DNA from: Streptomyces sp. CB02959
GTDB lineage: Bacteria; Actinomycetota; Actinomycetes; Streptomycetales; Streptomycetaceae
Direction: 5' to 3'
NCBI RefSeq assembly: GCF_002803155.1
Contig: NZ_NNBP01000023.1
Span: 62,001-126,000, forward strand
Length of the DNA: 64,000 nucleotides
Positions 32,371 to 40,102 of this stretch are shown here, in pieces. Numbering within the stretch: position 1 is the stretch's first letter; each line of letters opens with the position of its first letter. The position numbers and the translations under genes are program-made. The notes below the pieces were generated by a model. That model worked only from the letters and a program-made list of their open reading frames with translations. It had not been told where the DNA came from and made no database searches.

Positions 32371-33135
32371 ATGACGCACGACTTCAAGACCCTCCTGGTC
32401 ACGCACGAGGGGCCCGTGCTCCGGGTCAGACTCAACAGCCCCGAGACCGGCAACGCCATCTCCGGGCTGATCCTCGACGAACTGCTCACCGTCCTCGGTG
32501 CGTTGGACGACGACACCGACATACGGGTGCTGGTCCTCTCCGGCGAGGGCGACGACTTCTGCCTCGGCGGCGACCGCAGCGAGTTCCCGGAGCTGCTCGC
32601 CGAGGAGGCCGGCGGTCTGGCGCTGCGTGCACTCGGCAACAAGGCCCGCCGGGTGTGCGACGCCCTGGCGACCACCGACGTGGTCACCATCGCCCGACTG
32701 CACGGCGGAGTCGTCGGTGCCGGCGTGGGGCTGGCGCTCTTCTGCGACCTGCGGGCGGGTGCCGACACCTGTCGCTTCCGGTTCCCGGAACTCGGCCTCG
32801 GGGTACCGCCCGCCTGGGGCGGCATCATGCCTCGGCTGCTGCAGGAAGCGGGCGCCGCTCGGGTCCGCGAACTGATCCTCACCGCGCGCAACTTCGACGC
32901 GGCGACCGCGCAGGAACTCTCGATCCTGCACACCGTCGTCCCCGAGGACGAGCTGGACGCCGCCGTCACCCGCTGGACCAAGCCGTTGGTCCGCCGGTCG
33001 CCCACGGCGCTGCGCACCGCCAAGCTCATGATGAACGCCTACGGGAACGCCAACCGCCTGGCGGACGCCACGCTCTTCGACGCGGAGCTGTTGTCCTCCG
33101 CGCTCAGCGGCGCCCATCAGGCACGGCGGGGCTGA
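32371..33135 (+). CDS. Crotonase-fold enoyl-CoA hydratase/isomerase
   Basis: A 254-residue crotonase. The oxyanion-hole segments are GEGDDFCLGGDRSEF and HGGVVGAGVGLALFCDLR, followed by FPELGLGVPPAWGGIMPRLLQE. It acts on an acyl-CoA or acyl-thioester (hydration, isomerisation, or hydrolysis); the substrate is unknown. AAGGAAAACC precedes the ATG at 32371. It lies 46 nt after the second P450 in the same direction, so it is probably the last gene of the conservon transcript, linking the signalling proteins to a small tailoring pathway. Confidence 0.87.
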   Translation: MTHDFKTLLVTHEGPVLRVRLNSPETGNAISGLILDELLTVLGALDDDTDIRVLVLSGEGDDFCLGGDRSEFPELLAEEAGGLALRALGNKARRVCDALATTDVVTIARLHGGVVGAGVGLALFCDLRAGADTCRFRFPELGLGVPPAWGGIMPRLLQEAGAARVRELILTARNFDAATAQELSILHTVVPEDELDAAVTRWTKPLVRRSPTALRTAKLMMNAYGNANRLADATLFDAELLSSALSGAHQARRG

Positions 33136-33167
33136 ACCCCGCCCACGACGGGGGACGTCGACCCGTG

Positions 33168-33192
33168 GGTGCGGCCCTGACCAGGCCGCACC
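33168..33192. terminator. Terminator between convergent genes
   Basis: GGTGCGGCC (33168-33176) pairs with GGCCGCACC (33184-33192), 7-nt loop, between the crotonase stop (33135) and the carbonic anhydrase stop (33211). Confidence 0.75.
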
Positions 33193-33210
33193 GTCGCGCA
33201 TCCGGGGCCG

Positions 33211-33777
33211 TCAGCCCGCGGACCCCCCGGCATCCGCACCGTCCGTGGCGATCGGGACCGCCGCACGGTGACGGGCCGCCAGCTCCAGGTACATCGCGGC
33301 GTTCAGCTTGATGGACTCCCGCTCCTCGGGAGTCAGTTCCCGCTTGACCTTGGCCGGCACGCCGGCGACCAGCGAGCCCGGCGGCACCCGCATCCCCTGC
33401 GGGACCAGAGCCTGGGCCGCGATCAGCGAGCCCGCGCCGATGTGCGCCCCGTTCAGCACCGTGGCGCCCATGCCGACCAGTACGTCGTCCTCGACGGTGC
33501 AGCCGTGCAGCACGGCGTTGTGGCCGACCGAGACCCGCTCGCCGACCGTCACCGGGAAGCCCGGATCCACGTGCACCGTGCAGTTGTCCTGGATGTTGCT
33601 GTCGGCGCCCAGGACGATCGGGCCGCAGTCGGCGCGCAGCACGGCGTGGTACCAGACGCTCACCCCGGCGGCCAGGGTGACGTCGCCGACCACGACGGAG
33701 GTGGGCGCGGTGTACGCCCCGGGGTCGATGTCCGGCGCCTCGCCGCCCACTGCCGCAATCACTGACCGTTCTGCCAT
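33211..33777 (-). CDS. Gamma-class carbonic anhydrase-like protein
   Basis: A 188-residue left-handed beta-helix protein with hexapeptide repeats (VVVGDVTLAAGVSVWYHAVLRADCGPIVLGADSNIQDNCTVHV). The three zinc-ligand histidines of the family are present at His69, His86 and His91 (CTVHVD, VGHNAVLHGC), so it may be an active carbonic anhydrase of the YrdA/PaaY type. It ends with the LTPEERESIKLNAAMYLELA helix. The ATG at 33777 has CGAGGAG upstream. Confidence 0.88.
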   Translation of the reverse strand: MAERSVIAAVGGEAPDIDPGAYTAPTSVVVGDVTLAAGVSVWYHAVLRADCGPIVLGADSNIQDNCTVHVDPGFPVTVGERVSVGHNAVLHGCTVEDDVLVGMGATVLNGAHIGAGSLIAAQALVPQGMRVPPGSLVAGVPAKVKRELTPEERESIKLNAAMYLELAARHRAAVPIATDGADAGGSAG

Positions 33778-33908
33778 CTGCGCATCTCCTCGCCGGTTGG
33801 GTGCCGCGCCACCAGCACCGTAGACGACGCGGGCGAGGGGCGGTCGGGGCGGGCGCGGTGGGGTGAAGATCACAGCCGGGCGCGCGGTCGGTGCCCCGGC
33901 CCGCTGAG

Positions 33909-33914
33909 TACGGT
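33909..33914 (+). promoter_or_regulatory. -10 box six nt before a leaderless start
   Basis: TACGGT followed by exactly 6 nt and the GTG at 33921; no Shine-Dalgarno. One of several genes here with this layout. Confidence 0.5.
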
Positions 33915-33920
33915 GTGCGG

Positions 33921-34664
33921 GTGCCGATAAACCAGAACGTGTTCTCGTCCCTGACGGCCTGGCGGCGCCGGGCGGTGTCCCGCGCCGTCCACCGTGGGGC
34001 GCGCTGGGTGCGGGAGAGCGCGGCCGTCACGGCCGAGCGCCCCGGACCGTACCGCTTCCGCCGGATCGGCACCGGCACGCGGCTGGCGTTCCCGCAGGGC
34101 ACGGTCTTCGGCGACCCCTGGATCGAGCTGGGCGCGCACTGCATCATCGGCCAGGACGTCACACTCACCGCGGGCATGATGCCGGACCTCGACCTGGGCC
34201 CGGACCCGATCCTGACCTTGGGCAACGGTGTGGTGCTGGGGCGCGGCAGCCATGTGATCGCGGACGTGCGCCTGACGATCGGCGACGACTGCTTCTTCGG
34301 CCCCGGCGTGTACGTCACCACCACCAACCACAGCTACGACGACCCCGAGACGCCGGTCGGCAAGCAGTGGCCGCGCACCGACCCGGTCGCCATCGGGCCG
34401 GGCGGCTGGATCGGCACCGGGGCGGTGATCCTTCCCGGCGCGCGGCTGGGGCGGAACGTGGTGGTCGCGGCCGGTGCGGTGGTCCGCGGCGAGGTCCCCG
34501 ACCACGCGGTGGTGGCCGGGGCGCCCGCCAGGATCGTCCGCCGCTGGGAACCGGGCGAGGGCTGGCAGCCGCCGCTGCGGACGCCGACGCCGGTCCCGAT
34601 CCCGGAGGGCGTCACACCGGAGCAGCTGCTGGCACTGGGGGAGTGGGAGACGGCGGAGGGCTAG
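33921..34664 (+). CDS. Hexapeptide-repeat acyltransferase
   Basis: A 247-residue left-handed beta-helix acetyltransferase of the maltose/virginiamycin O-acetyltransferase group: GTVFGDPWIELGAHCIIGQDVTL, LGNGVVLGRGSHVIADVRLTIGDDCFFGPGVYVTTTNHSYDD (catalytic His in TNHSY), then IGPGGWIGTGAVILPGARLGRNVVVAAGAVVRGEVPDHAVVAGAPARIVRRW. It transfers an acyl group from CoA to a sugar or antibiotic hydroxyl; the acceptor is unknown. The GTG at 33921 follows a -10 box by 6 nt; an upstream ATG at 33891 would overlap that promoter. Divergent from the gamma carbonic anhydrase. Confidence 0.87.
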   Translation: MPINQNVFSSLTAWRRRAVSRAVHRGARWVRESAAVTAERPGPYRFRRIGTGTRLAFPQGTVFGDPWIELGAHCIIGQDVTLTAGMMPDLDLGPDPILTLGNGVVLGRGSHVIADVRLTIGDDCFFGPGVYVTTTNHSYDDPETPVGKQWPRTDPVAIGPGGWIGTGAVILPGARLGRNVVVAAGAVVRGEVPDHAVVAGAPARIVRRWEPGEGWQPPLRTPTPVPIPEGVTPEQLLALGEWETAEG

Positions 34665-34700
34665 GTCGCGTCCGGCGGGTCAAGTCCGGGCAGGGCTCGG

Positions 34701-34706
34701 TAGGTT
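34701..34706 (+). promoter_or_regulatory. -10 box six nt before a leaderless start
   Basis: TAGGTT, 6 nt, ATG at 34713; no Shine-Dalgarno. Confidence 0.55.
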
Positions 34707-34712
34707 GGCCGC

Positions 34713-35063
34713 ATGTCTTCTGCACTTGTTGTCGGTTACGACCCGCAAGCGATACCCGGCGTCGACGGAGAGGCTCTTCGTGCGGCGCTCGATGCGGAGC
34801 TGGCCCGGTTCGGTGAGCACGGCATCGACGCGGCCATGACACTGATCGTGTTCGACGAATCGGCCGCGTCCACCCTCGTCGCCTCGTTGACCAGGCAGCC
34901 GTGGGATGTCGTGGTCGTCGGCGGTGGGATCCGCAAGGCCGAGCCGCTGCTTCCGCTCTTCGAACAGATCGTGAACCTGATCCGGCGCCATGCACCCCAG
35001 GCCGCGATTGCGTTCAACACCAGTGGCGGGGACAGCGTCGAGGCGGCACAGCGCTGGCTCTGA
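34713..35063 (+). CDS. Conserved hypothetical Rossmann-like protein
   Basis: A 116-residue soluble protein. It alternates strands and helices (ALVVGYDPQAIPG, AALDAELARFGEHGIDAAMTLIVFDESAAS, WDVVVVGGGIRKAEPLLPLFEQIVNLIRRHAPQAAIAFNTSGGD), resembling a small Rossmann or receiver-like fold; no phosphorylatable Asp site is evident. It is conserved among actinomycetes as far as I recall, without an assigned role. Probably leaderless, with TAGGTT six nt before the ATG. Confidence 0.7.
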   Translation: MSSALVVGYDPQAIPGVDGEALRAALDAELARFGEHGIDAAMTLIVFDESAASTLVASLTRQPWDVVVVGGGIRKAEPLLPLFEQIVNLIRRHAPQAAIAFNTSGGDSVEAAQRWL

Positions 35064-35123
35064 GTCCCGGCCGCCCGATCACGTCCTGGGCCGCAGTCGG
35101 CCCGTCGCGCCTGCCGTGGCTGC

Positions 35124-35129
35124 TAATTT
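35124..35129 (+). promoter_or_regulatory. -10 box six nt before a leaderless start
   Basis: TAATTT, 6 nt, ATG at 35136; no Shine-Dalgarno. Confidence 0.5.
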
Positions 35130-35135
35130 GGCGGT

Positions 35136-35693
35136 ATGCCCGTGCCGATGGATGCCTTCGACGAAGTCCGGCCCGCCGCCGAGTGCCTGGACCTCCTGCC
35201 CGAGCCGGTCGCCGCCGCGCTGCGCGACTGGCGCGGCTCCGTCCCCGTGGCGGAGCTCCGGTACGTCGACACCGACCCGGCCATCGCGGACACCGAACTC
35301 CTCGTCGCCCACTACGGCGACTGGCTGCTGGAGCAGTCGGCGAACTGCGTGGTGGTGGCCGGCAAGCGCGGCGGCGAGGTCACGCTGGCCGCCTGCGTCG
35401 TCCTGTCCACCACCCGCGTCGACGTCAACGGCGTGGTCCGCCGCCATCTGGGCGCCCGCAAGGCGTCGTTCGCCCCCGTGGACACCGCGGTCGGCGACAG
35501 CGGCATGGAGTACGGCGGGATCACCCCGATCGGGCTGCCCGCGTCCTGGCCGCTGCTGGTGGACGCCGCGGTCGCCGACACCCCCTACGCGCTGGTCGGC
35601 AGCGGCAGCCGCCGGGGCAAGCTCATCGTCCCCGGCAAGGCGCTGGCCGAACTTCCGGGCGCCACGGTCCTGGAGGGGCTGGGCACCGCCTGA
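35136..35693 (+). CDS. YbaK/aminoacyl-tRNA-editing domain protein
   Basis: A 185-residue protein of the YbaK / prolyl-tRNA editing superfamily, probably deacylating mischarged tRNA in trans. The family core is visible: SANCVVVAGKRGGEVTLAACVVLSTTRVDVNGVVRRHLGARKASFAPVDTAVGDSGMEYGGITPIGLPASWPLLVDAAV, ending GSGSRRGKLIVPGKAL. The Lys in ARKASFA and the GGITP loop match the active-site region. Translated from a leaderless start six nt after TAATTT. Confidence 0.85.
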   Translation: MPVPMDAFDEVRPAAECLDLLPEPVAAALRDWRGSVPVAELRYVDTDPAIADTELLVAHYGDWLLEQSANCVVVAGKRGGEVTLAACVVLSTTRVDVNGVVRRHLGARKASFAPVDTAVGDSGMEYGGITPIGLPASWPLLVDAAVADTPYALVGSGSRRGKLIVPGKALAELPGATVLEGLGTA

Positions 35694-35719
35694 CGGCCCG
35701 GCGCCCGGCCGCCGGGCCG
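35694..35719. terminator. Terminator between convergent genes
   Basis: CGGCCCGGC (35694-35702) pairs with GCCGGGCCG (35711-35719) around 8 nt, directly after the YbaK-like stop and 18 nt from the GNAT stop at 35737. Confidence 0.7.
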
Positions 35720-35736
35720 GGCCTTGCGGGCCGCGG

Positions 35737-36240
35737 TCAGCCGACCTCGGTGCCCGGCCGCCGGCGCAGGTCCAGCGAGAGCGGCGTGCTGTGCTCGGTG
35801 AAGCCCAGGCTGCGGTAGAGCGGCAGCGCGGCGTCCGTGGCGTGCAGGTCGACCCGGGCGACGCCCTGCTGCGCGAACCGCCCGAGGAGGGCCTCGGTCG
35901 TCGCCCGGGCGTAGCCCCGGCCCCGGTACCGGGGATCCGTGCAGACGTTGAAGACGAAGCCCATCCGGCCGGTCGGGTTGACCGGGGACGGCAGCCGCTC
36001 GTCGATCCAGCCGAGCGCACCCGCGGCGAGATGCGGCGCAGCCGCCCCGTCCGCCGCCCCGTCCACCACGAAACCGATCAGCCGGGGGTCCGGTCCGGCC
36101 AGCTGCCGACGCGCGACCTCCTCCGCGTTCCGTTCCCAACTGCCGTGATCAGCACGGCCGTTCATGGCCAGGTACATCAGCCGGCGCAGCCGGACCAGCT
36201 CGGCGGCGTCCTCGGGACGGGCGGTACGTGGCGTGATCAT
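35737..36240 (-). CDS. GNAT-family N-acetyltransferase
   Basis: A 167-residue GCN5-related acetyltransferase. The acetyl-CoA pyrophosphate loop is RYRGRGYARA, preceded by strand GFVFNVCTDP and followed by TTEALLGRFAQQGVARVDLHATDAALPLYRSLGFTEH, the usual C-terminal motif. Acceptor unknown. Stands alone between convergent and co-directional neighbours. Confidence 0.9.
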   Translation of the reverse strand: MITPRTARPEDAAELVRLRRLMYLAMNGRADHGSWERNAEEVARRQLAGPDPRLIGFVVDGAADGAAAPHLAAGALGWIDERLPSPVNPTGRMGFVFNVCTDPRYRGRGYARATTEALLGRFAQQGVARVDLHATDAALPLYRSLGFTEHSTPLSLDLRRRPGTEVG

Positions 36241-36321
36241 GGCGGCACGCTAGCGCACGCGTCAGGGGACGGCCGGCTTCCGTGCGGGCCTGATGATCAT
36301 CCGGGGATGATCGCAGGCGGG

Positions 36322-36729
36322 TCAGCCGAGCCGGGGGATCTCGATGGCCGGGCAGCGGTCCATGACCATGTCGAGGCCGGCGGTGCGGGTGCGGTGGTAG
36401 GCGTCGTCGTCGGTGACGCCGAGTTGGAACCAGACCGCCTGGGCGCCGATGGTGACGGCCTCGTCGGCGACGGCTCCGGCGAGGTCGCTGCGCACGAAGA
36501 CGTCGACGACGTCGATCGTGAACGGGACGGCCGCCAGGGACGGGTAGCCCGCTTCGCCGTGCACGGTCTCGGCCTTCGGGTGCACGGGGATGATCCGCTT
36601 GCCGTAGCTCTGCAGCACCTCGGCGACGCGGTACGCGGCGCGCTGCCGGTTGGCCGAGAGCCCTACGACGGCCCAGGTGTCGCCGAGCTCGGTGAGGATT
36701 CTGCGGATGGTTGCCTGGTCGCCGTGCAC
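36322..36729 (-). CDS. CoA-binding domain protein (YccU type)
   Basis: A 135-residue CoA-binding Rossmann protein: WAVVGLSANRQRAAYRVAEVLQSYGKRIIPVHPKAETVHGEAGYPSLAAVP, then DVVDVFVRSDLAGAVADEAV and AVWFQLGVTDDDAYHRTRTAGLDMVMDRCPAIE. The conserved Cys-Pro near the end is typical of the YccU/YneT family, which binds CoA; its role is unsettled. The GTG start at 36729 has AGGAGA six nt upstream. Between this gene and the upstream acyltransferase lies a 9-bp minisatellite. Confidence 0.88.
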   Translation of the reverse strand: MHGDQATIRRILTELGDTWAVVGLSANRQRAAYRVAEVLQSYGKRIIPVHPKAETVHGEAGYPSLAAVPFTIDVVDVFVRSDLAGAVADEAVTIGAQAVWFQLGVTDDDAYHRTRTAGLDMVMDRCPAIEIPRLG

Positions 36730-36778
36730 GGGGGTCTCCTGTCGTCCGTATTCCGTTACGACACAACGGGCGATCGGC

Positions 36779-36895
36779 TCCCCTGATTCCCCTGATCCCC
36801 CTGATCCCCCTGATTCCCGTGGTTCCCGTGGTTTCTCTGCATCCGCTGATTTCCCTGCGTCCCCGGCATACCCGGCGTCCCCTGCATCCGCCGGC
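36779..36895. repeat. Minisatellite of 9-bp units
   Basis: About 13 units with an exact 9-bp period: TCCCCTGAT x2, CCCCCTGAT x2, TCCCGTGGT x2, then more degenerate copies (TTCTCTGCA, TCCGCTGAT, TTCCCTGCG, TCCCCGGCA and so on). It fills the gap between an acyltransferase and a CoA-binding protein gene. Confidence 0.85.
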
Positions 36896-36914
36896 CCTTC
36901 CGGAGCGGGGACGG

Positions 36915-38093
36915 TCAGACGGACTCGAAGGTGCGGGCGGGCGGTGACGTCCGGTCGCCTTCGGCCTGGTGGGGCACGGTGGGCGTGGGGGGTGTGGTGG
37001 GGCGGGCGTGTCTGCGGCGCGGTGTGACATGCCGGCGGACGTCGTCGATGCCGCTTCGCATGCGGGTGCGGAGCCATGCGCCGAGGGGGCGTTCGACGAG
37101 GCGGTGGACGAGCCAGGCGGCCACCAGCATCAGCGCGGTGACCGACGCGACCAGGACCGGCGCGGGGAGGCTGTTCCGGAAGCGGTGGATCAGGGTCATG
37201 CCGATGTTCATGTGGATGACGTAGAGCGGGTAGGTGAGCGCTCCCGCGGTGGTGAGCCACTTCCACTGGATCCGGTCGAAGGCGCCGAGGGCGATGGCGC
37301 CGACGAGGGCGAAGGCGGCGACGATCAGGAGGCGGGCGGGCCAGCTGGGCAGGGTGTGCGCGACGGCCTGGCCGAGGTTGGTGGCCAGGCGGTGGCCGAT
37401 GTAGCGCTGGGCGAGCAGGAGTTGCAGGAGCACGATCGCCCAGAGGATGGCGTTGGGCCGGTGGCGGCGCATCAGGTAGAAGGCGATGCCGGCGATGAAG
37501 AACGGTGCGTACTGCGGCATCGCGAAGGCGGTGAGCAGCGGCGTCTGCAGGGCCGGTGCGAGGGCGGCGGCCGCGGTCCATACGCCGCACAGGAGCAGGC
37601 AGTTGCGGTAGGTGACGCCGCACAGCATGACCACGACCATGATCAGGTAGAACTTCAGCTCCACGAAGAGCGTCCAGTACACCGGATCCACGTTGGGCGT
37701 GTTGTTGCCGGCCTGGAGCATGGTCAGGTTGTTGATCACGGTGTCCCAGCCGCGGAGGGAGGTGACCTCCGGCCAGAACTTCACCACCAGCGCGGTGAGC
37801 AGGATGCCGGCCCAGTAGGCGGGGAACAGCCGGGAGACGCGGGAGACCGCGAACTGGCCCACCGTGCGGCCCCACACGCTCATGCAGATGACGAAGCCGC
37901 TGATCAGGAAGAAGACCTCGACGCCCAACCATCCGTACTGGGCCGCCTTGTGGGCCGTCGGGAAGATGGTGCCGGTGGCGTGGCCCCACGGTACGGCGAG
38001 GGCGACGTAGTGGTAGAAGACCACCAGCAGTGCGGCGACTAAGCGCAGGCCGTCCAGTGCGGCCAGTCGGTTCCCCGAACGTTTCTCAACCAT
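36915..38093 (-). CDS. Membrane acyltransferase (acyltransferase-3 / OafA family)
   Basis: A 392-residue integral membrane O-acyltransferase with about ten helices. Family marks: RLAALDGLRLVAALLVVFYHY with the catalytic-type His28, WLGVEVFFLISGFVICMSVWGR, RLFPAYWAGILLTALVV, and a C-terminal ALTYPLYVIHMNIG. It would acylate a cell-surface sugar or exported metabolite. The last 45 residues are a basic, Pro/Thr-rich cytoplasmic tail. Start 38093 chosen from the family N-terminus; the ribosome site is weak. Confidence 0.88.
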   Translation of the reverse strand: MVEKRSGNRLAALDGLRLVAALLVVFYHYVALAVPWGHATGTIFPTAHKAAQYGWLGVEVFFLISGFVICMSVWGRTVGQFAVSRVSRLFPAYWAGILLTALVVKFWPEVTSLRGWDTVINNLTMLQAGNNTPNVDPVYWTLFVELKFYLIMVVVMLCGVTYRNCLLLCGVWTAAAALAPALQTPLLTAFAMPQYAPFFIAGIAFYLMRRHRPNAILWAIVLLQLLLAQRYIGHRLATNLGQAVAHTLPSWPARLLIVAAFALVGAIALGAFDRIQWKWLTTAGALTYPLYVIHMNIGMTLIHRFRNSLPAPVLVASVTALMLVAAWLVHRLVERPLGAWLRTRMRSGIDDVRRHVTPRRRHARPTTPPTPTVPHQAEGDRTSPPARTFESV

Positions 38094-38258
38094 TGCGCAA
38101 ACCCCCTGGAGCTCCCCCTTGCGGGAGCGATCTCTGCCTGGTGAGCCTGACAGACCGTAGACAAAGTTGTACGAAGTTTCGATTACGGGCGGGTCACGGG
38201 TCGGCAGGGGGTGTGTGGAGATCACCGACGGTGACGATGCCGCCGGGGCGCAGCAGAA

Positions 38259-38290
38259 CGCCCCGCCCGAAGGGGAAGACGGGCGGGGCG
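38259..38290 (-). terminator. Terminator of the SseB-like gene
   Basis: CGCCCCGCCCG (38259-38269) pairs perfectly with CGGGCGGGGCG (38280-38290), 18 nt beyond the stop at 38308 of the minus-strand gene. Confidence 0.8.
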
Positions 38291-38307
38291 GGTTTCGGGG
38301 TGGGCGG

Positions 38308-39084
38308 TCAGCCGGTGCGGCGGCCGAGCGCGGCGCCGACGACGCGGCTGCCCGCCGCGGAGCGGGCCGGTTTGCCGATCGCGGGGCCGCCCACCGGCTC
38401 CGGCGCCCCGGCGCCGGTGCCCGGCCGCAGCGCCGTGCCGGCGGCCGGCTCCCGGGTGCGCTGCTTGGCGCCGGTGCCGCCGGCGGCGGTCAGTGCCGCA
38501 CGCAGCTGCTCGGGCTCCACGACCATGCTCACCGGCCCGGACGGGTTGAGGTAGAGGGCGTGCCCCGGTGGCAGCTGCTCGATCAGTTCGGCCGCCGGCC
38601 GCCGGTCGTAGAGCAGTCGGCCCGCCGATTCCAGCTGGGCGGCGGCGGTGTAGACGGGGACCACCGGGGCGCCCTCGGGGGAGGCCGCCGCCAGGGGTGC
38701 GCCGGAGGCGGTGACCAGGACGGACACCTCCGCCCGCGCCAGCTCCTCGCAGACCGCCCGGTCCGGGCCGTACCCGGTGGCGGACAGCTGGACGGCTCGG
38801 TCCACCGGGTCGGTCGGGTCCGCCCAGTCCAGCATCTGCGGTGACGGTCGGTACTCCGGGTTGTCGCGCCATTCGGCGATCTCGCCGTCCGGGCCCGACC
38901 GCCACTGCCCGATCACCGCCCACAGCGGGGGTGCGTCCTCGCCCGCCCAGGTCAGGTCCACCATGGCCAGCCAGTGGTCCGGTGCCTCGCGGGCCGCCTC
39001 GACGACCTCCGGGGGCGGCACCGGCATCTCCTCGCCGGTCACCGGAACGCCGGCTGTCATCGCCGCCTGTGTGCTGTCGTCCAT
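38308..39084 (-). CDS. SseB-like domain protein
   Basis: A 258-residue soluble protein. The middle (EVSVLVTASGAPLAAASPEGAPVVPVYTAAAQLES, then LLYDRRPAAELIEQLPPGHALYLNPSGPVSMVVEPEQLRAAL) matches the SseB N-terminal-type domain that streptomycetes often encode next to type VII secretion or wall genes; none is adjacent here. The N-terminal part (DHWLAMVDLTWAGEDAPPLWAVIGQWRSGPDGEIAEW) is a separate small domain, and the last 50 residues are disordered. Start 39084 has GGAGGG close upstream. Confidence 0.65.
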   Translation of the reverse strand: MDDSTQAAMTAGVPVTGEEMPVPPPEVVEAAREAPDHWLAMVDLTWAGEDAPPLWAVIGQWRSGPDGEIAEWRDNPEYRPSPQMLDWADPTDPVDRAVQLSATGYGPDRAVCEELARAEVSVLVTASGAPLAAASPEGAPVVPVYTAAAQLESAGRLLYDRRPAAELIEQLPPGHALYLNPSGPVSMVVEPEQLRAALTAAGGTGAKQRTREPAAGTALRPGTGAGAPEPVGGPAIGKPARSAAGSRVVGAALGRRTG

Positions 39085-39313
39085 CGAGCCCTCCGCCGAG
39101 CCGCCGTTCCGGTCCCGCGGGGCCACCGGGCCGTCCTGCGGCCGCGGGGTCCCGCTGGGGCCACAGTGCCCACGGGGGCGGCGGACGTCTCCCCGACGCA
39201 CCGTGCGGACGGCCCGGGTACGCCGCCCGGCGGTGCGGACTGCGCCGGACGGCGGACACCGCAGCGCGGCGCGGGACGCCGGGTGCCGCGGTCGTCCCGT
39301 TCGGGCGGGCGCT

Positions 39314-39319
39314 TAGGCT
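39314..39319 (+). promoter_or_regulatory. -10 box six nt before a leaderless start
   Basis: TAGGCT, 6 nt, ATG at 39326; no Shine-Dalgarno. Confidence 0.55.
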
Positions 39320-39325
39320 GGTCGG

Positions 39326-39952
39326 ATGCAGGAGCAGTACCGGACGCCGGCCCGCGAGGGCGTCCACGAGATCGAGATCAACAAGTCCCGCTTCCTCTGT
39401 GCGCTCGCGCCGGTCGCGACCGAGGAGGAGGCCCAGGACTTCATCGCGCGTGTCCGCAAGGAGCACCCGTCCGCCCGGCACCACTGCTTCGCGTACGTCC
39501 TCGGGGCCGACGGCGGCATCCAGAAGGCCAGCGACGACGGCGAACCGGGCGGCACGGCCGGAGTGCCGATGCTGCAGATGCTGGTGCGGCGCGAGGTGCG
39601 CTACGTGGTTGCCGTGGTCACGCGGTACTTCGGCGGCGTCAAGCTGGGGGCGGGCGGCCTGATCCGCGCCTACGGGGGTGTGGTCGGGGAGGCGCTGGAC
39701 GTGCTGGGCACGGTCACCCGGCAGCGGTTCCGGCTGGTGACGGTCACCGTGGACCACCAGCGCGCGGGCCGGCTGGAGAACGACCTGCGTACCACGGGGC
39801 GGGCGGTGCGCGAGGTGACCTACGGGGCCGAGGTCCGCATCGAGGTGGGGCTGCCGGAGGCGGACGTGGACGGGTTCCGCGCCTGGCTTGCGGACTCCAC
39901 GGCCGGTACGGCCCGCCTGGAGCTGGGCGGGGAGGCGTACGGGGAGGTGTAG
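39326..39952 (+). CDS. YigZ/IMPACT-family protein
   Basis: A 208-residue YigZ-family protein. The N-terminal IMPACT domain is typical: EIEINKSRFLCALAPVATEEEAQDFIARVRKEHPSARHHCFAYVLG, SDDGEPGGTAGVPMLQML, VVAVVTRYFGGVKLGAGGLIRAYGG, followed by a DUF1949-type ferredoxin-like C-terminal domain. The family is linked to translation control and possibly proline peptide bond chemistry; the bacterial role is unsettled. Probably leaderless. Confidence 0.92.
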   Translation: MQEQYRTPAREGVHEIEINKSRFLCALAPVATEEEAQDFIARVRKEHPSARHHCFAYVLGADGGIQKASDDGEPGGTAGVPMLQMLVRREVRYVVAVVTRYFGGVKLGAGGLIRAYGGVVGEALDVLGTVTRQRFRLVTVTVDHQRAGRLENDLRTTGRAVREVTYGAEVRIEVGLPEADVDGFRAWLADSTAGTARLELGGEAYGEV

Positions 39953-40102
39953 GCGGCGGGCCCGGACTAGGGCGTGTCCGCTCGGGCGGGGACCCGAAGT
40001 TCGGTCCGCACCGGTGCGCGGTGGCGCCGAACGTGTCAGCCTGGGCCGGCGGAACGGGCCGCGGACCGGCGTGCGCGCCGGCACGGGAAGGGGCTGCCAG
40101 GC

